From Candidatus Parvarchaeota archaeon (GTDB lineage Archaea; Nanobdellota; Nanobdellia; WJKC01): a DNA stretch of 64,000 bases. A program made the position numbers and the translations under genes. Under the pieces are notes generated by a model that saw only the letters and a program-made list of their open reading frames with translations, was not told where the DNA came from and ran no database searches. The DNA is taken from the NCBI GenBank assembly GCA_030615175.1, contig JAUWZX010000001.1:652044-716043 (forward strand). The letters are read 5' to 3'. This document shows positions 40,072 through 48,615 of this stretch, piece by piece (the first letter of the stretch is position 1; every line of letters begins with the position of its first letter).

Positions 40072-42351
40072 ATGAAATTTGATTATATGATGAAGAACAA
40101 ACACTATCTTGGCATCTTTTTAATATCACTCGCAACCCTGATGCTTGAAGTCGGACTCGTAAAACTCTTTTCAATAATACAATTCTACTACTTTGCTTTC
40201 CTGATTGTAAGCGTAGCCATGTTCGGCACTGCAGCAGCAGGAACATTCCTCTACATAAAAAAATTAAAGAAACCACTACTAGCATCTGCAATACTATTCT
40301 CTATAACAACACTAATAGGATTCTTATTCCTAAATAACTACGCCTTTAGTCCAATAGAGGCATCAGTCAGTTACGTACATTGCACAGGACTAATTCTTTA
40401 CTACATCCTGCTCGGACTGCCATTCTTTTTCTCAGGAATCATAATAACACATATATTAATGGAGCACAAAGAAGAGTCAGGTAAAATATATTTCTGCAAC
40501 CTATCAGGCGCAGCATTCGGAAGCCTGGGGGTATTACCAATAATTTCCTTACTAGGAGAGAAAATAATATTCCTTGTTTTCATAACTGGCCTGCTAGCAA
40601 GCGCTTTATTCGCAGAGAAAACAAGAAAAGCATTAATAATGGTTCTAGCAAGTTCATTAATTCTCCTAGCCCCAATACAACTAAATCTTTCTCCATACAA
40701 AGAACTAGAACGAGCCCTTGATTACCCTGAATCAAACCATTTAAGCACTGAATGGAATTCTTACTCAAGAGTTGATGTTGTAAACAGTTCTTTTGCCAGG
40801 TACGCGCCAGGCTTAAGCTCAGAGTACAGGACGCGGCTCCCAAATCAGGTCGGGGTCTTCGTGGACGGCTCAAACATGAATCCAATAACAGAGTACAAGG
40901 ATTTAGGATTTATTGATTACCTGCCAACTTCAATTGGTTATAATCTAATAGAAAAACCGAGAACACTGATTATTAATGCAGGTGCAGGTCTTGATGTCTT
41001 AATAGCATTAGAGAAAAACGCGAATGTCACAGCCGTTGAATCAAATCCGCTCGTAATAGACTTGTTAAAGGAAGAGTACAAGGATTACTCAGGCAATATT
41101 TATAACAAAGCCGGCATCCATGTTGAGGAAGGCAGGGGTTTCATAAAGGGACGCGGAGAGTATGATATAATCATTCTCTCACTAGCCGGCAGCGTCTTAG
41201 GCTCAGGATTCTACGGCTTATCTGAAAATTACTTACTCACAGTTGAAGCATTCAGAGAGTATTACGACCACTTAAGCGATGAAGGCATCTTAATTATTAC
41301 AAGATGGCTTTATTACCCGCCAAAAGAATCCTTAAGACTGTTCTCCTTAGCCCTTGAAGTTAACGAATCAGCAAAGAATATAGGGTTATTCAGGACCTGG
41401 ACAACAGTCACATTATTATTAGGCAGGAAAGAGTTTAGTGAAAACAGGATAAAGAAGATAATGGATTTTGTTGAAAAAAACAAGTTCGACATAATATATC
41501 TGCCAGCAGAGTTTGAACCAAACAAGCATGGCGAGTTTGAAGAACCATATTATTATGAAAGCGTGAATAACCTGCTTGAAGACAGAGAAGGATTCTACAA
41601 CAACTACTTATTTGATGTCAGCCCGGTTTATGATGACAAACCATTCTACTTTAACTTCTTCAAATTAAACAAGGCAGGAGCGCTCTATGAAATAATCGGA
41701 GAGTCCTGGCAGCCGTTCATGGACCAAGGATTCCTGCTATTATTTCTGCTAGCCCAAGCAGCACTCTTAAGTTCAGCTTTCATCTTACTGCCCTTAAAAT
41801 TTTTAAAGAATACGAAGATTAAAAAGAAGCCTCTAGTATTCTTCTTCTGTATTGGCTTAGCTTACATGTTTGTTGAAATAGTTTTCATCCAGAAATTCAT
41901 ATTATTATTCGGCATGGTTATCTACTCTGTTTCAACAGTCATATTCTCCACACTATTATCCTCAAGTATTGGAAGCCTGTACTCACGGAAGCTTAAAGTA
42001 AAGGATACTTCTAAAATAATAATCATCATATCCACTTTAATTATCCTATACTACTTCTTGACGCCGGTAATAATTAATTCAATCATTAGTTTTAGCATGG
42101 CAGCAAAAATGATTATTGTATTCCTAATAATTGCCCTGCCTGCTTTTTTCATGGGCATGTTATTCCCTATCGCAATAAAGAGTATAAATAAGAATCTTGT
42201 TCCATGGGCGTTTGCTGTTAACGGCTCCGCCTCTGTCTTAAGCTCAGTGCTCGCCATCCTGCTTGCCTTATCCTATGGTTACTCAATAGTCCTGGTCTTA
42301 GCTGCAATCTCTTACCTATTCAGTTCATTATTCCTGAAAAGAAATGCATGA
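40072..42351 (+). CDS. Spermidine-synthase-like membrane protein
   Basis: 759 residues: about six N-terminal membrane helices (MLEVGLVKLFSIIQFYYFAF), a Rossmann SAM-binding domain (LIINAGAGLDVLIALEKNANVTAVE..., IILSLAG) and about seven C-terminal helices. This matches the fused spermidine synthase/MFS-like proteins of unknown function. No aminopropyltransferase residues can be confirmed. Probably an envelope or lipid-related enzyme. Confidence 0.85.
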   Translation: MKFDYMMKNKHYLGIFLISLATLMLEVGLVKLFSIIQFYYFAFLIVSVAMFGTAAAGTFLYIKKLKKPLLASAILFSITTLIGFLFLNNYAFSPIEASVSYVHCTGLILYYILLGLPFFFSGIIITHILMEHKEESGKIYFCNLSGAAFGSLGVLPIISLLGEKIIFLVFITGLLASALFAEKTRKALIMVLASSLILLAPIQLNLSPYKELERALDYPESNHLSTEWNSYSRVDVVNSSFARYAPGLSSEYRTRLPNQVGVFVDGSNMNPITEYKDLGFIDYLPTSIGYNLIEKPRTLIINAGAGLDVLIALEKNANVTAVESNPLVIDLLKEEYKDYSGNIYNKAGIHVEEGRGFIKGRGEYDIIILSLAGSVLGSGFYGLSENYLLTVEAFREYYDHLSDEGILIITRWLYYPPKESLRLFSLALEVNESAKNIGLFRTWTTVTLLLGRKEFSENRIKKIMDFVEKNKFDIIYLPAEFEPNKHGEFEEPYYYESVNNLLEDREGFYNNYLFDVSPVYDDKPFYFNFFKLNKAGALYEIIGESWQPFMDQGFLLLFLLAQAALLSSAFILLPLKFLKNTKIKKKPLVFFFCIGLAYMFVEIVFIQKFILLFGMVIYSVSTVIFSTLLSSSIGSLYSRKLKVKDTSKIIIIISTLIILYYFLTPVIINSIISFSMAAKMIIVFLIIALPAFFMGMLFPIAIKSINKNLVPWAFAVNGSASVLSSVLAILLALSYGYSIVLVLAAISYLFSSLFLKRNA

Positions 42352-42353
42352 AT

Positions 42354-43103
42354 TCACGTTTTTTGAGCTTCGCCTGTCATTGGCACGAATCGAACGCCAG
42401 TAATGACTTTTGTCTCCAAGTCATCCCCTTTCTTCGTGATTAAATTCAATGTTTGAAACCCGGTAATGCTTCCAAGAGGGATTATTAACCTGCCGCCATC
42501 CTTAAGTTGTTCACTGAGTGTGGGCGGCACGTGATTAGATGCTGCTGTAATAATTATCACGTCAAAAGGCGCTTCATCCTCCCATCCAAAGTAGCCGTCA
42601 GCATGCATTACTTCAACGTTATCATAGCCAAGGCGTTCCAGAGTTTCATTAGCCCTGCCTGCAAGAGCTTCAATAATCTCTATTGTGTAAACCCTGTCAA
42701 CGAGTTCAGCCAGGACTGCTGCCTGATAACCTGAGCCTGTGCCAATCTCTAGAACCTTGTATGAATCATTCACTTCCAGTGCCTGCGTCATTAACGCAAC
42801 GATGTAGGGCTGACTTATTGTCTGGCCATAACCAATCGGCACTGGACGGTCTTCATAAGCTTGCTCTATATAATCATTCATGAATTTATGTCTTGGCACT
42901 GCCTCCATGGCTTGAAGGACTCTTAAGTCATCAATATCCCTTGTCTTTAATTGCGTTTCAACCATTTGCTTTCTTAATTCAGAATACTCATCAAGCTCTC
43001 CTGTAATTGTATCAGTAATTTCTTCTGGACTTATTTGGGTCAGGACTAAGACAACGAGGAGTAAGGATGCGCATATAATGAAGACTTTTTTCTTGTTTTT
43101 CAC
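42354..43103 (-). CDS. pcm: Membrane-anchored protein-L-isoaspartate O-methyltransferase
   Basis: The PIMT core is clear: MEAVPRHKFMNDYIEQAYEDRPVPIGYGQTISQP, then LEIGTGSGYQAAVLAEL (SAM site). The enzyme methylates damaged isoaspartyl residues for repair. Unusually, the first 20 residues are a hydrophobic anchor (KKVFIICASLLLVVLVL), so the domain should face outside; cytosolic SAM would not normally reach it there. The family is usually soluble. Confidence 0.9.
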   Translation of the reverse strand: MKNKKKVFIICASLLLVVLVLTQISPEEITDTITGELDEYSELRKQMVETQLKTRDIDDLRVLQAMEAVPRHKFMNDYIEQAYEDRPVPIGYGQTISQPYIVALMTQALEVNDSYKVLEIGTGSGYQAAVLAELVDRVYTIEIIEALAGRANETLERLGYDNVEVMHADGYFGWEDEAPFDVIIITAASNHVPPTLSEQLKDGGRLIIPLGSITGFQTLNLITKKGDDLETKVITGVRFVPMTGEAQKT

Positions 43104-43234
43104 ACCAAGAATTAGAAGGTAGTTGTTAATAAAAATTTAGAATCCCTGCCAGCACCAGCATTAATCCATCCCGTGCCACCACAAGTAATGCCATATAGAA
43201 CGCCGAGTATAAAGACTAACAAGGATGTAAAGTT

Positions 43235-45700
43235 TTAAAGCAACTTCTTTAATGTATAAATCCCGAACGATTCAACACATAATTCATTAATGCTCTCACC
43301 GTTCTCCTCTAATAAGTCAGTCAGTAAGTAATCATTCACTTGAATGCTTTCAGGATGATTAGTTGGATTAAATAACCTGTAAATTAGGCTGTCATCAACT
43401 TCGGCTTTCTTCACAGCAGTGACTGCAAGCCTGCCAGGATTAAAGTCAAGAAAACTATAAGACTTTGGCAGTGAGCCATTACTGCCATTAATGTTAACAG
43501 CGAATAAAGGATTATTAAATTCCTCACCGCACCTGTAAGCATCACCAGTACAGAAAGCATAATCAAAAGATTGCAGTCCGCGCATCAAAGCTAAAGGAGT
43601 AGGAATAGAAGGACCCTGAAAGAATAAGGATTCGCTGACAACTCTGGACCCGCGCAGTAAACCAAGTTCAAGGCAGCCGTCACGCAGCACGTGCTCGACC
43701 ACTCCTTTATTAAGAATTGAGTAATCATCAAGACGGACATAATTTAGTGCAGGGAAAGCGCGTTCTCCGCTAGTCCTTAATTCGCCGTAAGGAATCTGCC
43801 TGTGAAAATGAGAATTCTTAAAACCATTGAATACGGCATTAACTTTAGAGATGCTGCCATCATGCTTAATCCATGTCTTGAAATCAATCCATGGCAGGCC
43901 ATGCAGCGATACTTCCTGAACTACCTCATCCCTGCCAAGAAAACCTCTGACAAGAAGTTTATCAAAAGAGTTGCCGTGAAGAACATTAAACTCAACACTG
44001 GATAAGCCGTTAATGCTGGCACCGCTCTTCTCATAAGAGTAACCGCCGCTGCGTACTAAATCATTAATAGATAAGTAACTGCGTAATCCTTTATTCAGGA
44101 TGAGAGTGCCGTTATCAGAAATCCCAACACTAAATAATTCATCCTGGATAAAATTAGTCCTGGACGTTGAAGCAGCAGGATTCGGAGTGCTGGAAGGAAT
44201 AATTCTTATAACATGATAACCAAGTGCTGGTACTGTAGGGGAAGTGAATTCAATAAAGTCATCATTAACAAAATCATAAGGCACTGCCATGCCATTTGAA
44301 TCAAGCAAGTTAAAAAAGCCATTAGAATTAACGCGCGTCCTGACAACGCCTCTGCGCGGCCATGATAACTGGTTAAACAGGATTAAAGCATTACCATTAC
44401 ATTCTACATTGTCACTGATGAAGGTGGAGGAATGATTAATAAGCGAGTCAAGGATGGATTCAGCTTTCTCAAACCTGTTCATGGCATCCAGGTAAACACT
44501 GTCAATACAGCACCCGCAGATAGTGTCATGAGAATGATTTAATAAGATTAAGTCAAGGGATGAATCAAGACTGTCACTGTCATATTCTTTGCCTATTGAT
44601 GAAGCCATGGATTCAAGAATTTCAGCAAGCCTGTACTTGCCTTCAACCTCGTTATTCATGATTTTGAAATCAGACCTGCATGAATAAACGCCTTCAAAAA
44701 CAGGATTAAAGTCGCCGCTTAAAACAGGCAAATCACTATCAGACACTTCCTTAAAGTAACCATTCAGGTCGCCGTGCCTGACAGCATAATCCTTGCGCTT
44801 GAAGAAATCCAAAATCATTTTAAGCCTTGGATGGGGTTCAGTGAAATCAGAGCCGAGAGGGATAAAGAGGTAATCATTTAGGCTAATATGTTTAAAGTGT
44901 TTGAGAGTCTTTTTTAAGTTAAGTTTTTCAAGGATGCCGGGAATGAATTTGAAGAATTTTAAACACTTATTCAGGATTTTCAATATGCCAGGATGCCCTG
45001 ATAAGTAATCATCAGGAAGCCTTTCAGGGAAGGGTATTCTGCCAATAGAGTAGCCGCTGGCAAGAAAGCTGGTAAGGATTTCATCACCATTCAAACCCTT
45101 CCAGTAGAATTCAGTTGGTGTGGACTTGACTTCACTGCCGGATTTATAATATTCAGGTATGCCTCTCCACGCCACGTAAGCATTAAAACCTGCTTTCTTA
45201 AGAATCTGGGGCAGGTTGTTAGAGTGCCCGAAGCTGTCAATATTCCAGCCCACTTTCACGTCCTTGCCAAACACCTTTCTTATCCTCTTCTTGCCAATAA
45301 GGACCTGCCTCACAAGGCTTTCACCGCAGGGCATGTTCAGGTCAGGCTGGACGCGCATGCCTCCGGTAAGAATGACGCGGTCATCCAGGACTAAGTCCTT
45401 TAATGATTCAAGCAGTGAGTTGCCGGGCTTAACGCTTTTATCATAATTAATGAATGCGTCAGTTAATAATTCAGAAAGGTTTCTGGAGTAAGAAAATCTG
45501 TCACCAGTGAATTCAGGACTGTTCAGGGCGTCAGCAACCACTAATGGCTGTCCAAGGATATAGCGCCTGTCATCATCACTGCGCAATGTAGTGATTACGT
45601 TGTTAATAATGCCTTTAATGTAGTCAGAGTAAACGCCTGCCCTCTTAATCCATTCCAAGTCAATATGACCATGTTCAAACAAGTAAATAACTGGCACCAT
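43235..45700 (-). CDS. GH38 alpha-mannosidase (copy 2)
   Basis: 821 residues, homologous throughout to the copy at 14500-16971. Active-site motifs are HGHIDLEW (residues 10-17) and WNIDSFGHS with catalytic D155; HDTICGCCIDSV and the C-terminal sandwich domains are conserved. No signal peptide. The two copies share long identical blocks near the catalytic core (for example CGESLVRQVL.GKKRIRK), so they arose by duplication, but they sit 27 kb apart and may differ in linkage preference. Confidence 0.94.
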   Translation of the reverse strand: MVPVIYLFEHGHIDLEWIKRAGVYSDYIKGIINNVITTLRSDDDRRYILGQPLVVADALNSPEFTGDRFSYSRNLSELLTDAFINYDKSVKPGNSLLESLKDLVLDDRVILTGGMRVQPDLNMPCGESLVRQVLIGKKRIRKVFGKDVKVGWNIDSFGHSNNLPQILKKAGFNAYVAWRGIPEYYKSGSEVKSTPTEFYWKGLNGDEILTSFLASGYSIGRIPFPERLPDDYLSGHPGILKILNKCLKFFKFIPGILEKLNLKKTLKHFKHISLNDYLFIPLGSDFTEPHPRLKMILDFFKRKDYAVRHGDLNGYFKEVSDSDLPVLSGDFNPVFEGVYSCRSDFKIMNNEVEGKYRLAEILESMASSIGKEYDSDSLDSSLDLILLNHSHDTICGCCIDSVYLDAMNRFEKAESILDSLINHSSTFISDNVECNGNALILFNQLSWPRRGVVRTRVNSNGFFNLLDSNGMAVPYDFVNDDFIEFTSPTVPALGYHVIRIIPSSTPNPAASTSRTNFIQDELFSVGISDNGTLILNKGLRSYLSINDLVRSGGYSYEKSGASINGLSSVEFNVLHGNSFDKLLVRGFLGRDEVVQEVSLHGLPWIDFKTWIKHDGSISKVNAVFNGFKNSHFHRQIPYGELRTSGERAFPALNYVRLDDYSILNKGVVEHVLRDGCLELGLLRGSRVVSESLFFQGPSIPTPLALMRGLQSFDYAFCTGDAYRCGEEFNNPLFAVNINGSNGSLPKSYSFLDFNPGRLAVTAVKKAEVDDSLIYRLFNPTNHPESIQVNDYLLTDLLEENGESINELCVESFGIYTLKKLL

Positions 45701-45756
45701 AATGAAAATGATTTCATAAAATTTAAGGATATTGGCTTTAGTACTTAGAATAATAT

Positions 45757-45784
45757 GCCAGGGGCGGGATTTTCAATCCTTTTT
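45757..45784. repeat. Copied 3' end of tRNA-Ser (candidate att site, distal copy)
   Basis: A 28-bp sequence beginning GCCAGGGGCGGGATTTTCAA matches 27 of 28 bases of 46940-46967, which is the acceptor, T-stem and part of the T-loop intron of the tRNA-Ser. Both copies point the same way and bound the small transporter cassette. Confidence 0.65.
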
Positions 45785-45788
45785 TAAA
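45780..45788 (+). promoter_or_regulatory. TATA box inside the copied tRNA end
   Basis: TTTTTTAAAT lies about 26 bp before the ATG at 45807 and starts within the copied tRNA-Ser sequence, so the attachment sequence itself may supply the promoter for the cassette. Confidence 0.45.
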
Positions 45789-45806
45789 TCTCTTACTTCT
45801 TATAGT

Positions 45807-46193
45807 ATGTTAAAGATGTTGACTTTTATTCTTGCAATAATAACGGCTATTCTTATAGGCGTCGCAGCCAGTTTGCAGAAGGCGGGATTAAATAAGCTTG
45901 GCAGGGTTAGATTCAGGGGCTTTAACAAGAAGTCTATTAAAGGGTTAGCTAAGCAGTTATTAAAAGCGCGTTTATGGATTTTCGGGTTATTGATTTCAAT
46001 TATTCCTGGATTGCTTTACATGTGGTTATTATCAGTTGAGGATGTGTCAGTGATTAATCCATTAATTAGTTTATCACTTGTAGTAATCCTGTTTAACGGC
46101 TATTTCTTCTTAAAGGAGAGGTTAAATATTAAGCAGTTAATCGGCGCTGTTGGCTTAATAATCGGTGCCGTATTAATGGGGTTGGCTGCATGA
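45807..46193 (+). CDS. Half-size DMT/SMR-type transporter subunit A
   Basis: 128 residues with four membrane helices (LTFILAIITAILIGVAASLQKAG, then WIFGLLISIIPGLLYMWLL, and two more), the size of an EmrE-like or half-EamA unit. E and K residues sit in INPLISLSLVVILFNGYFFLKE. It overlaps the next gene by ATGA and likely forms a heterodimer with it. The ATG at 45807 fits the TATA box; a longer start at 45732 would run through the copied tRNA end. Confidence 0.78.
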   Translation: MLKMLTFILAIITAILIGVAASLQKAGLNKLGRVRFRGFNKKSIKGLAKQLLKARLWIFGLLISIIPGLLYMWLLSVEDVSVINPLISLSLVVILFNGYFFLKERLNIKQLIGAVGLIIGAVLMGLAA

Positions 46194-46501
46194 AGGGAGT
46201 TCACTTAGGGATAATAGCGAGTATACTAATCTCAATGAGTACTGTATTAATGAAGATTGCTTTAAGCGGCGGATTCTCAATATTCCCTTTCCTGCTCGCC
46301 GGCGTTTGCGGTTTCTCAGGCATGGTATTACTGCAGGTTGCCTTGAAAAAGGAGAAGTCTGTTATAATAATGCCGTTAGCCTCTAGCCTGGCAGTCCTGA
46401 TTCCTTCATTGATTGGCATGGCTTTGCTGGGTGAAGCATTCAACACGTTAAAACTTGGTTCAATAATCTTAATAATTATTGGCGGCATCCTCGTTAGTTA
46501 A
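46190..46501 (+). CDS. Half-size DMT/SMR-type transporter subunit B
   Basis: 103 residues and four membrane helices, with LLQVALKKEKSVIIMPLASS and ALLGEAFNTLKLGSIILIIIGG matching the second half of DMT-family transporters. Its start overlaps the previous gene by 4 bp. The pair resembles two-component small multidrug or lipid-carrier flippases. Confidence 0.78.
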   Translation: MKGVHLGIIASILISMSTVLMKIALSGGFSIFPFLLAGVCGFSGMVLLQVALKKEKSVIIMPLASSLAVLIPSLIGMALLGEAFNTLKLGSIILIIIGGILVS

Positions 46502-46544
46502 AGCTGCCAGAAATTTTTTATACACAAGAAAATTACTTATTAGC

Positions 46545-46937
46545 GTGGTTGACTGGAATAAATTTGCAAAAAAGAGAAGGTTTTATGTTTACGCTCCAAT
46601 ATCAATTATTTTCGGCATTGCATCATTATATTATGCTTTTATTCTTTGGGATTGTAACATTATTGCTAGTGTTTTGTTAGGTGTTTGCGGCGCCCTTCCT
46701 TTAATAAAAGCAGTTATTTTAGTATTTATTTTTAAATCCAAGGTTGACTGGAATAAGCTTGCCAGGAAAGGGAGGATATTCACTCCGATACCAATTATTT
46801 TTGGCATCGCATTATTGTATTACGCTTTCACTGCATGGGATTGTAATAGTGTTGCTAGTGCTTTATTAGGGTTTTTCGGCATTCTTTACCCGTTAGGAGG
46901 ATTCTTAGTGCTTTTCACCAGCAGAAAAGTGAATTAG
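46545..46937 (+). CDS. Membrane protein with internal duplication
   Basis: From the GTG at 46545 the protein has 130 residues built from two similar halves. Each starts VDWNK(F/L)A(K/R)K, continues with (I/P)IIFGIA.LYYAF..WDCN and ends with a hydrophobic helix. About four membrane helices are expected. A TATA box (TTTTTATAC, about 46514-46523) lies 26 bp upstream, favouring the GTG over a longer start at 46479 that would overlap the transporter gene. Its stop is 1 bp from the tRNA-Ser end. Confidence 0.65.
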   Translation: MVDWNKFAKKRRFYVYAPISIIFGIASLYYAFILWDCNIIASVLLGVCGALPLIKAVILVFIFKSKVDWNKLARKGRIFTPIPIIFGIALLYYAFTAWDCNSVASALLGFFGILYPLGGFLVLFTSRKVN

Positions 46938-46938
46938 G

Positions 46939-47172
46939 CGCCAGGGGCAGGATTTTCAATCCTTTTTGGTGAAGCTTTTTTGACTTGCTTCGCATAAAAA
47001 GGTTCTTTGAACCTGCGAGTGCTTGCGCACATCTGGTCTCAGGCACAGTCCTTACCATTTCACTTTCCCGCTCCACTGGGTGGGGGGAGGTAATGCGCTA
47101 GGATGGGGGAGGGTACTCCTCCCCCGCCTGCGTCTCAAGCCAGACGCCTTAACCGGGCTGGGCTACCCTGGC
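46939..47172 (-). tRNA. tRNA-Ser (UGA) with anticodon-loop and T-loop introns
   Basis: Acceptor strands GCCAGGG (47172-47166) and CCCTGGC (46946-46940) pair fully, with discriminator G at 46939. D-arm GCC..GGC, anticodon stem TCTGG/CCAGA, loop CTTGAGA giving anticodon TGA at 47138-47136, and variable arm GTGC-GCAA-GCAC follow. An intron of about 97 nt (about 47038-47134) sits at the canonical anticodon-loop place. The T-stem GCAGG/CCTGC is separated by a further 53 nt (about 46953-47005) inserted in the TTCAAAT loop. That insert folds into CCTTTTT...AAAAAGG and GAAGC...GCTTC helices with a TTCAA/TTGAA core, as expected for a second intron. Confidence 0.87.
46940..46967. repeat. Candidate att site within the 3' part of tRNA-Ser
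   Basis: Proximal copy of the 28-bp sequence also found at 45757-45784 (one mismatch). It spans the acceptor, T-stem and the first part of the T-loop intron. Confidence 0.65.
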
Positions 47173-47223
47173 ATTAATAATAAAAATATACATAATACTT
47201 TTTAAAGATTTACTAAACCGTCT

Positions 47224-47457
47224 TCACCTTAACTCTGGCGGAAGCATTATTGGAATCCCATCTTCAATAGGGTAAATTATCCCGCATTTCTTGCTCTTGC
47301 ATACTAGTTTACCATCCCATTTCTTTTCCTTAGAACTCTTCTTCTTGCCTCTTAAATCCACTAGTTTAACGTCAGCCTTGCATACAGGGCAGGCGAGAAT
47401 GTCAAGTAATGCCTTATCAACTAAAGGCTTCTTTTTCTTAACTGTTTTTTTAGGCAT
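47224..47457 (-). CDS. Trm112-like zinc protein
   Basis: 77 residues. After a lysine-rich N-terminus, LLDILACPVCKADVKLV and LVCKSKKCGIIYPIEDGIPIMLP give the two zinc-knuckle halves and the YPI..GIP.ML signature of Trm112/UPF0434 proteins. Trm112 activates several tRNA and protein methyltransferases. Next to it on the same strand is a methyltransferase gene, a likely partner. Confidence 0.9.
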   Translation of the reverse strand: MPKKTVKKKKPLVDKALLDILACPVCKADVKLVDLRGKKKSSKEKKWDGKLVCKSKKCGIIYPIEDGIPIMLPPELR

Positions 47458-47483
47458 GAAGATTAAATATTATTGAATAGTAT

Positions 47484-48074
47484 TTAAAGTTTTTTACTAT
47501 AATAAACCCTGAATCCGCCGCTCCTGCATAATTCCTCCGCATTACCGTAAACTTCAAGCATTCGCTCCTTAAGCCGCTTACCGCCTTTATTGTGCCTGGC
47601 AACTAATTGCAATGAACCTCCTTTCTTTAAGTGATTAATTGATTCATTGATTAATTTATAATTAAATTTTAAGCCCCTGGCAATTGGCGGGTTAGTAATG
47701 ATTGAATCAAACAATCCTTCAATATTATTAAACAAATCACTTTTTATCACTCTTGCCTTAACATTATTCAACTTCACATTCTTCCTTGCAAGCATTAAAG
47801 CCCTCTCATTCACGTCGCTCATAATGACTTCACATCCTAATTTTGCAGTTATTATTCCTATTACTCCATAACCGCAGCCTAAGTCAAGGACTCTCATTCC
47901 ATGCTTCACTTTCAAGTGCTTGATTAATACTATAGTGGCCCTGTCAACGCGCTTGTAATTGAAAACTCCTGTCGCAGAGTATAATGAAACGTTAAATCCT
48001 AATAAATTAGTTGTTAACTTGAATAATTTAAGCCTTGAAGTAGGCTTTTCAGTGTAGTAATGCTCTGCCTTCAT
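47484..48074 (-). CDS. SAM-dependent methyltransferase (RsmC/MTS-like)
   Basis: 196 residues with a class I SAM domain: VLDLGCGYGVIGIITAKLGC (motif I), a MSDVNERALMLARKN segment and TNPPI, an N-(D/N)PP(Y/F/I) motif of enzymes that methylate an amino nitrogen. A basic face suggests an RNA substrate, perhaps rRNA guanine as for RsmC. It overlaps the upstream FKBP gene by 4 bp and precedes the Trm112-like gene by 26 bp. Confidence 0.88.
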   Translation of the reverse strand: MKAEHYYTEKPTSRLKLFKLTTNLLGFNVSLYSATGVFNYKRVDRATIVLIKHLKVKHGMRVLDLGCGYGVIGIITAKLGCEVIMSDVNERALMLARKNVKLNNVKARVIKSDLFNNIEGLFDSIITNPPIARGLKFNYKLINESINHLKKGGSLQLVARHNKGGKRLKERMLEVYGNAEELCRSGGFRVYYSKKL

Positions 48075-48532
48075 ATTTTCTCAATTGTCATGATTTTAAC
48101 ATTAAATATTATGTCTTGACCTACCAGTAGGTGGTTAAAGTCAACAAACACCAATTCATCTGAAATGTTAATAATTCTTCCATCCCCGCTGCTTGTTTTA
48201 ACCTCATCATTAAGTTCTGGTTCCGGATCCCTGAATATTTCCCTGTCAAAACCAATTATTTTTGATTCATCATACTCGCCGTAAGCAAGGCTTGGAGGCA
48301 CTGTGAATGTTTTCTCCTCGCCAAGCTTCATGCCAACAACTCCTACTTCAAGTCCTGGCAGGACACTGTGCTCGCCAACTATGAATGATATGGTTCCTGT
48401 ATCAAAAGTATGATTCTGCACTGTTACTGTGAATTCAATTAAAATCTTGTTACCGTTATTCACCACCATGCCGCCAGTAATGCATCCCATGAATAATGCA
48501 ATAGTTAATAATGAAACAACTTCTTTACGCAT
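48071..48532 (-). CDS. FKBP/SlyD-type peptidyl-prolyl isomerase lipoprotein
   Basis: A signal sequence with lipobox-like LFMGC suggests a lipid-anchored outer protein. The FKBP domain follows: FTVTVQNHTFDTG, FIVGEHSVLPGLEVGVVGMKLGEEKTFTVPP and LAYGEYD, the archaeal SlyD-like pattern with an inserted domain. It would help fold exported proteins. It overlaps the methyltransferase gene by 4 bp. Confidence 0.88.
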   Translation of the reverse strand: MRKEVVSLLTIALFMGCITGGMVVNNGNKILIEFTVTVQNHTFDTGTISFIVGEHSVLPGLEVGVVGMKLGEEKTFTVPPSLAYGEYDESKIIGFDREIFRDPEPELNDEVKTSSGDGRIINISDELVFVDFNHLLVGQDIIFNVKIMTIEKI

Positions 48533-48592
48533 ACTCAGTTCTGAGATTTGAATTACTTAAAAAAGTTTTGTCTTGAGGAAAAGTTTATAATG

Positions 48593-48606
48593 TTAACCGC
48601 GGTTAA
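48593..48606. promoter_or_regulatory. Perfect palindrome before the NifU-like gene
   Basis: TTAACCGCGGTTAA, a perfect 14-bp palindrome between a TATA box (GTTTATAATG, about 48583-48591) and the ATG at 48616. A regulator bound here would cover the transcription start, suggesting repression. Confidence 0.5.
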
Positions 48607-48615
48607 TCCTCTTTC

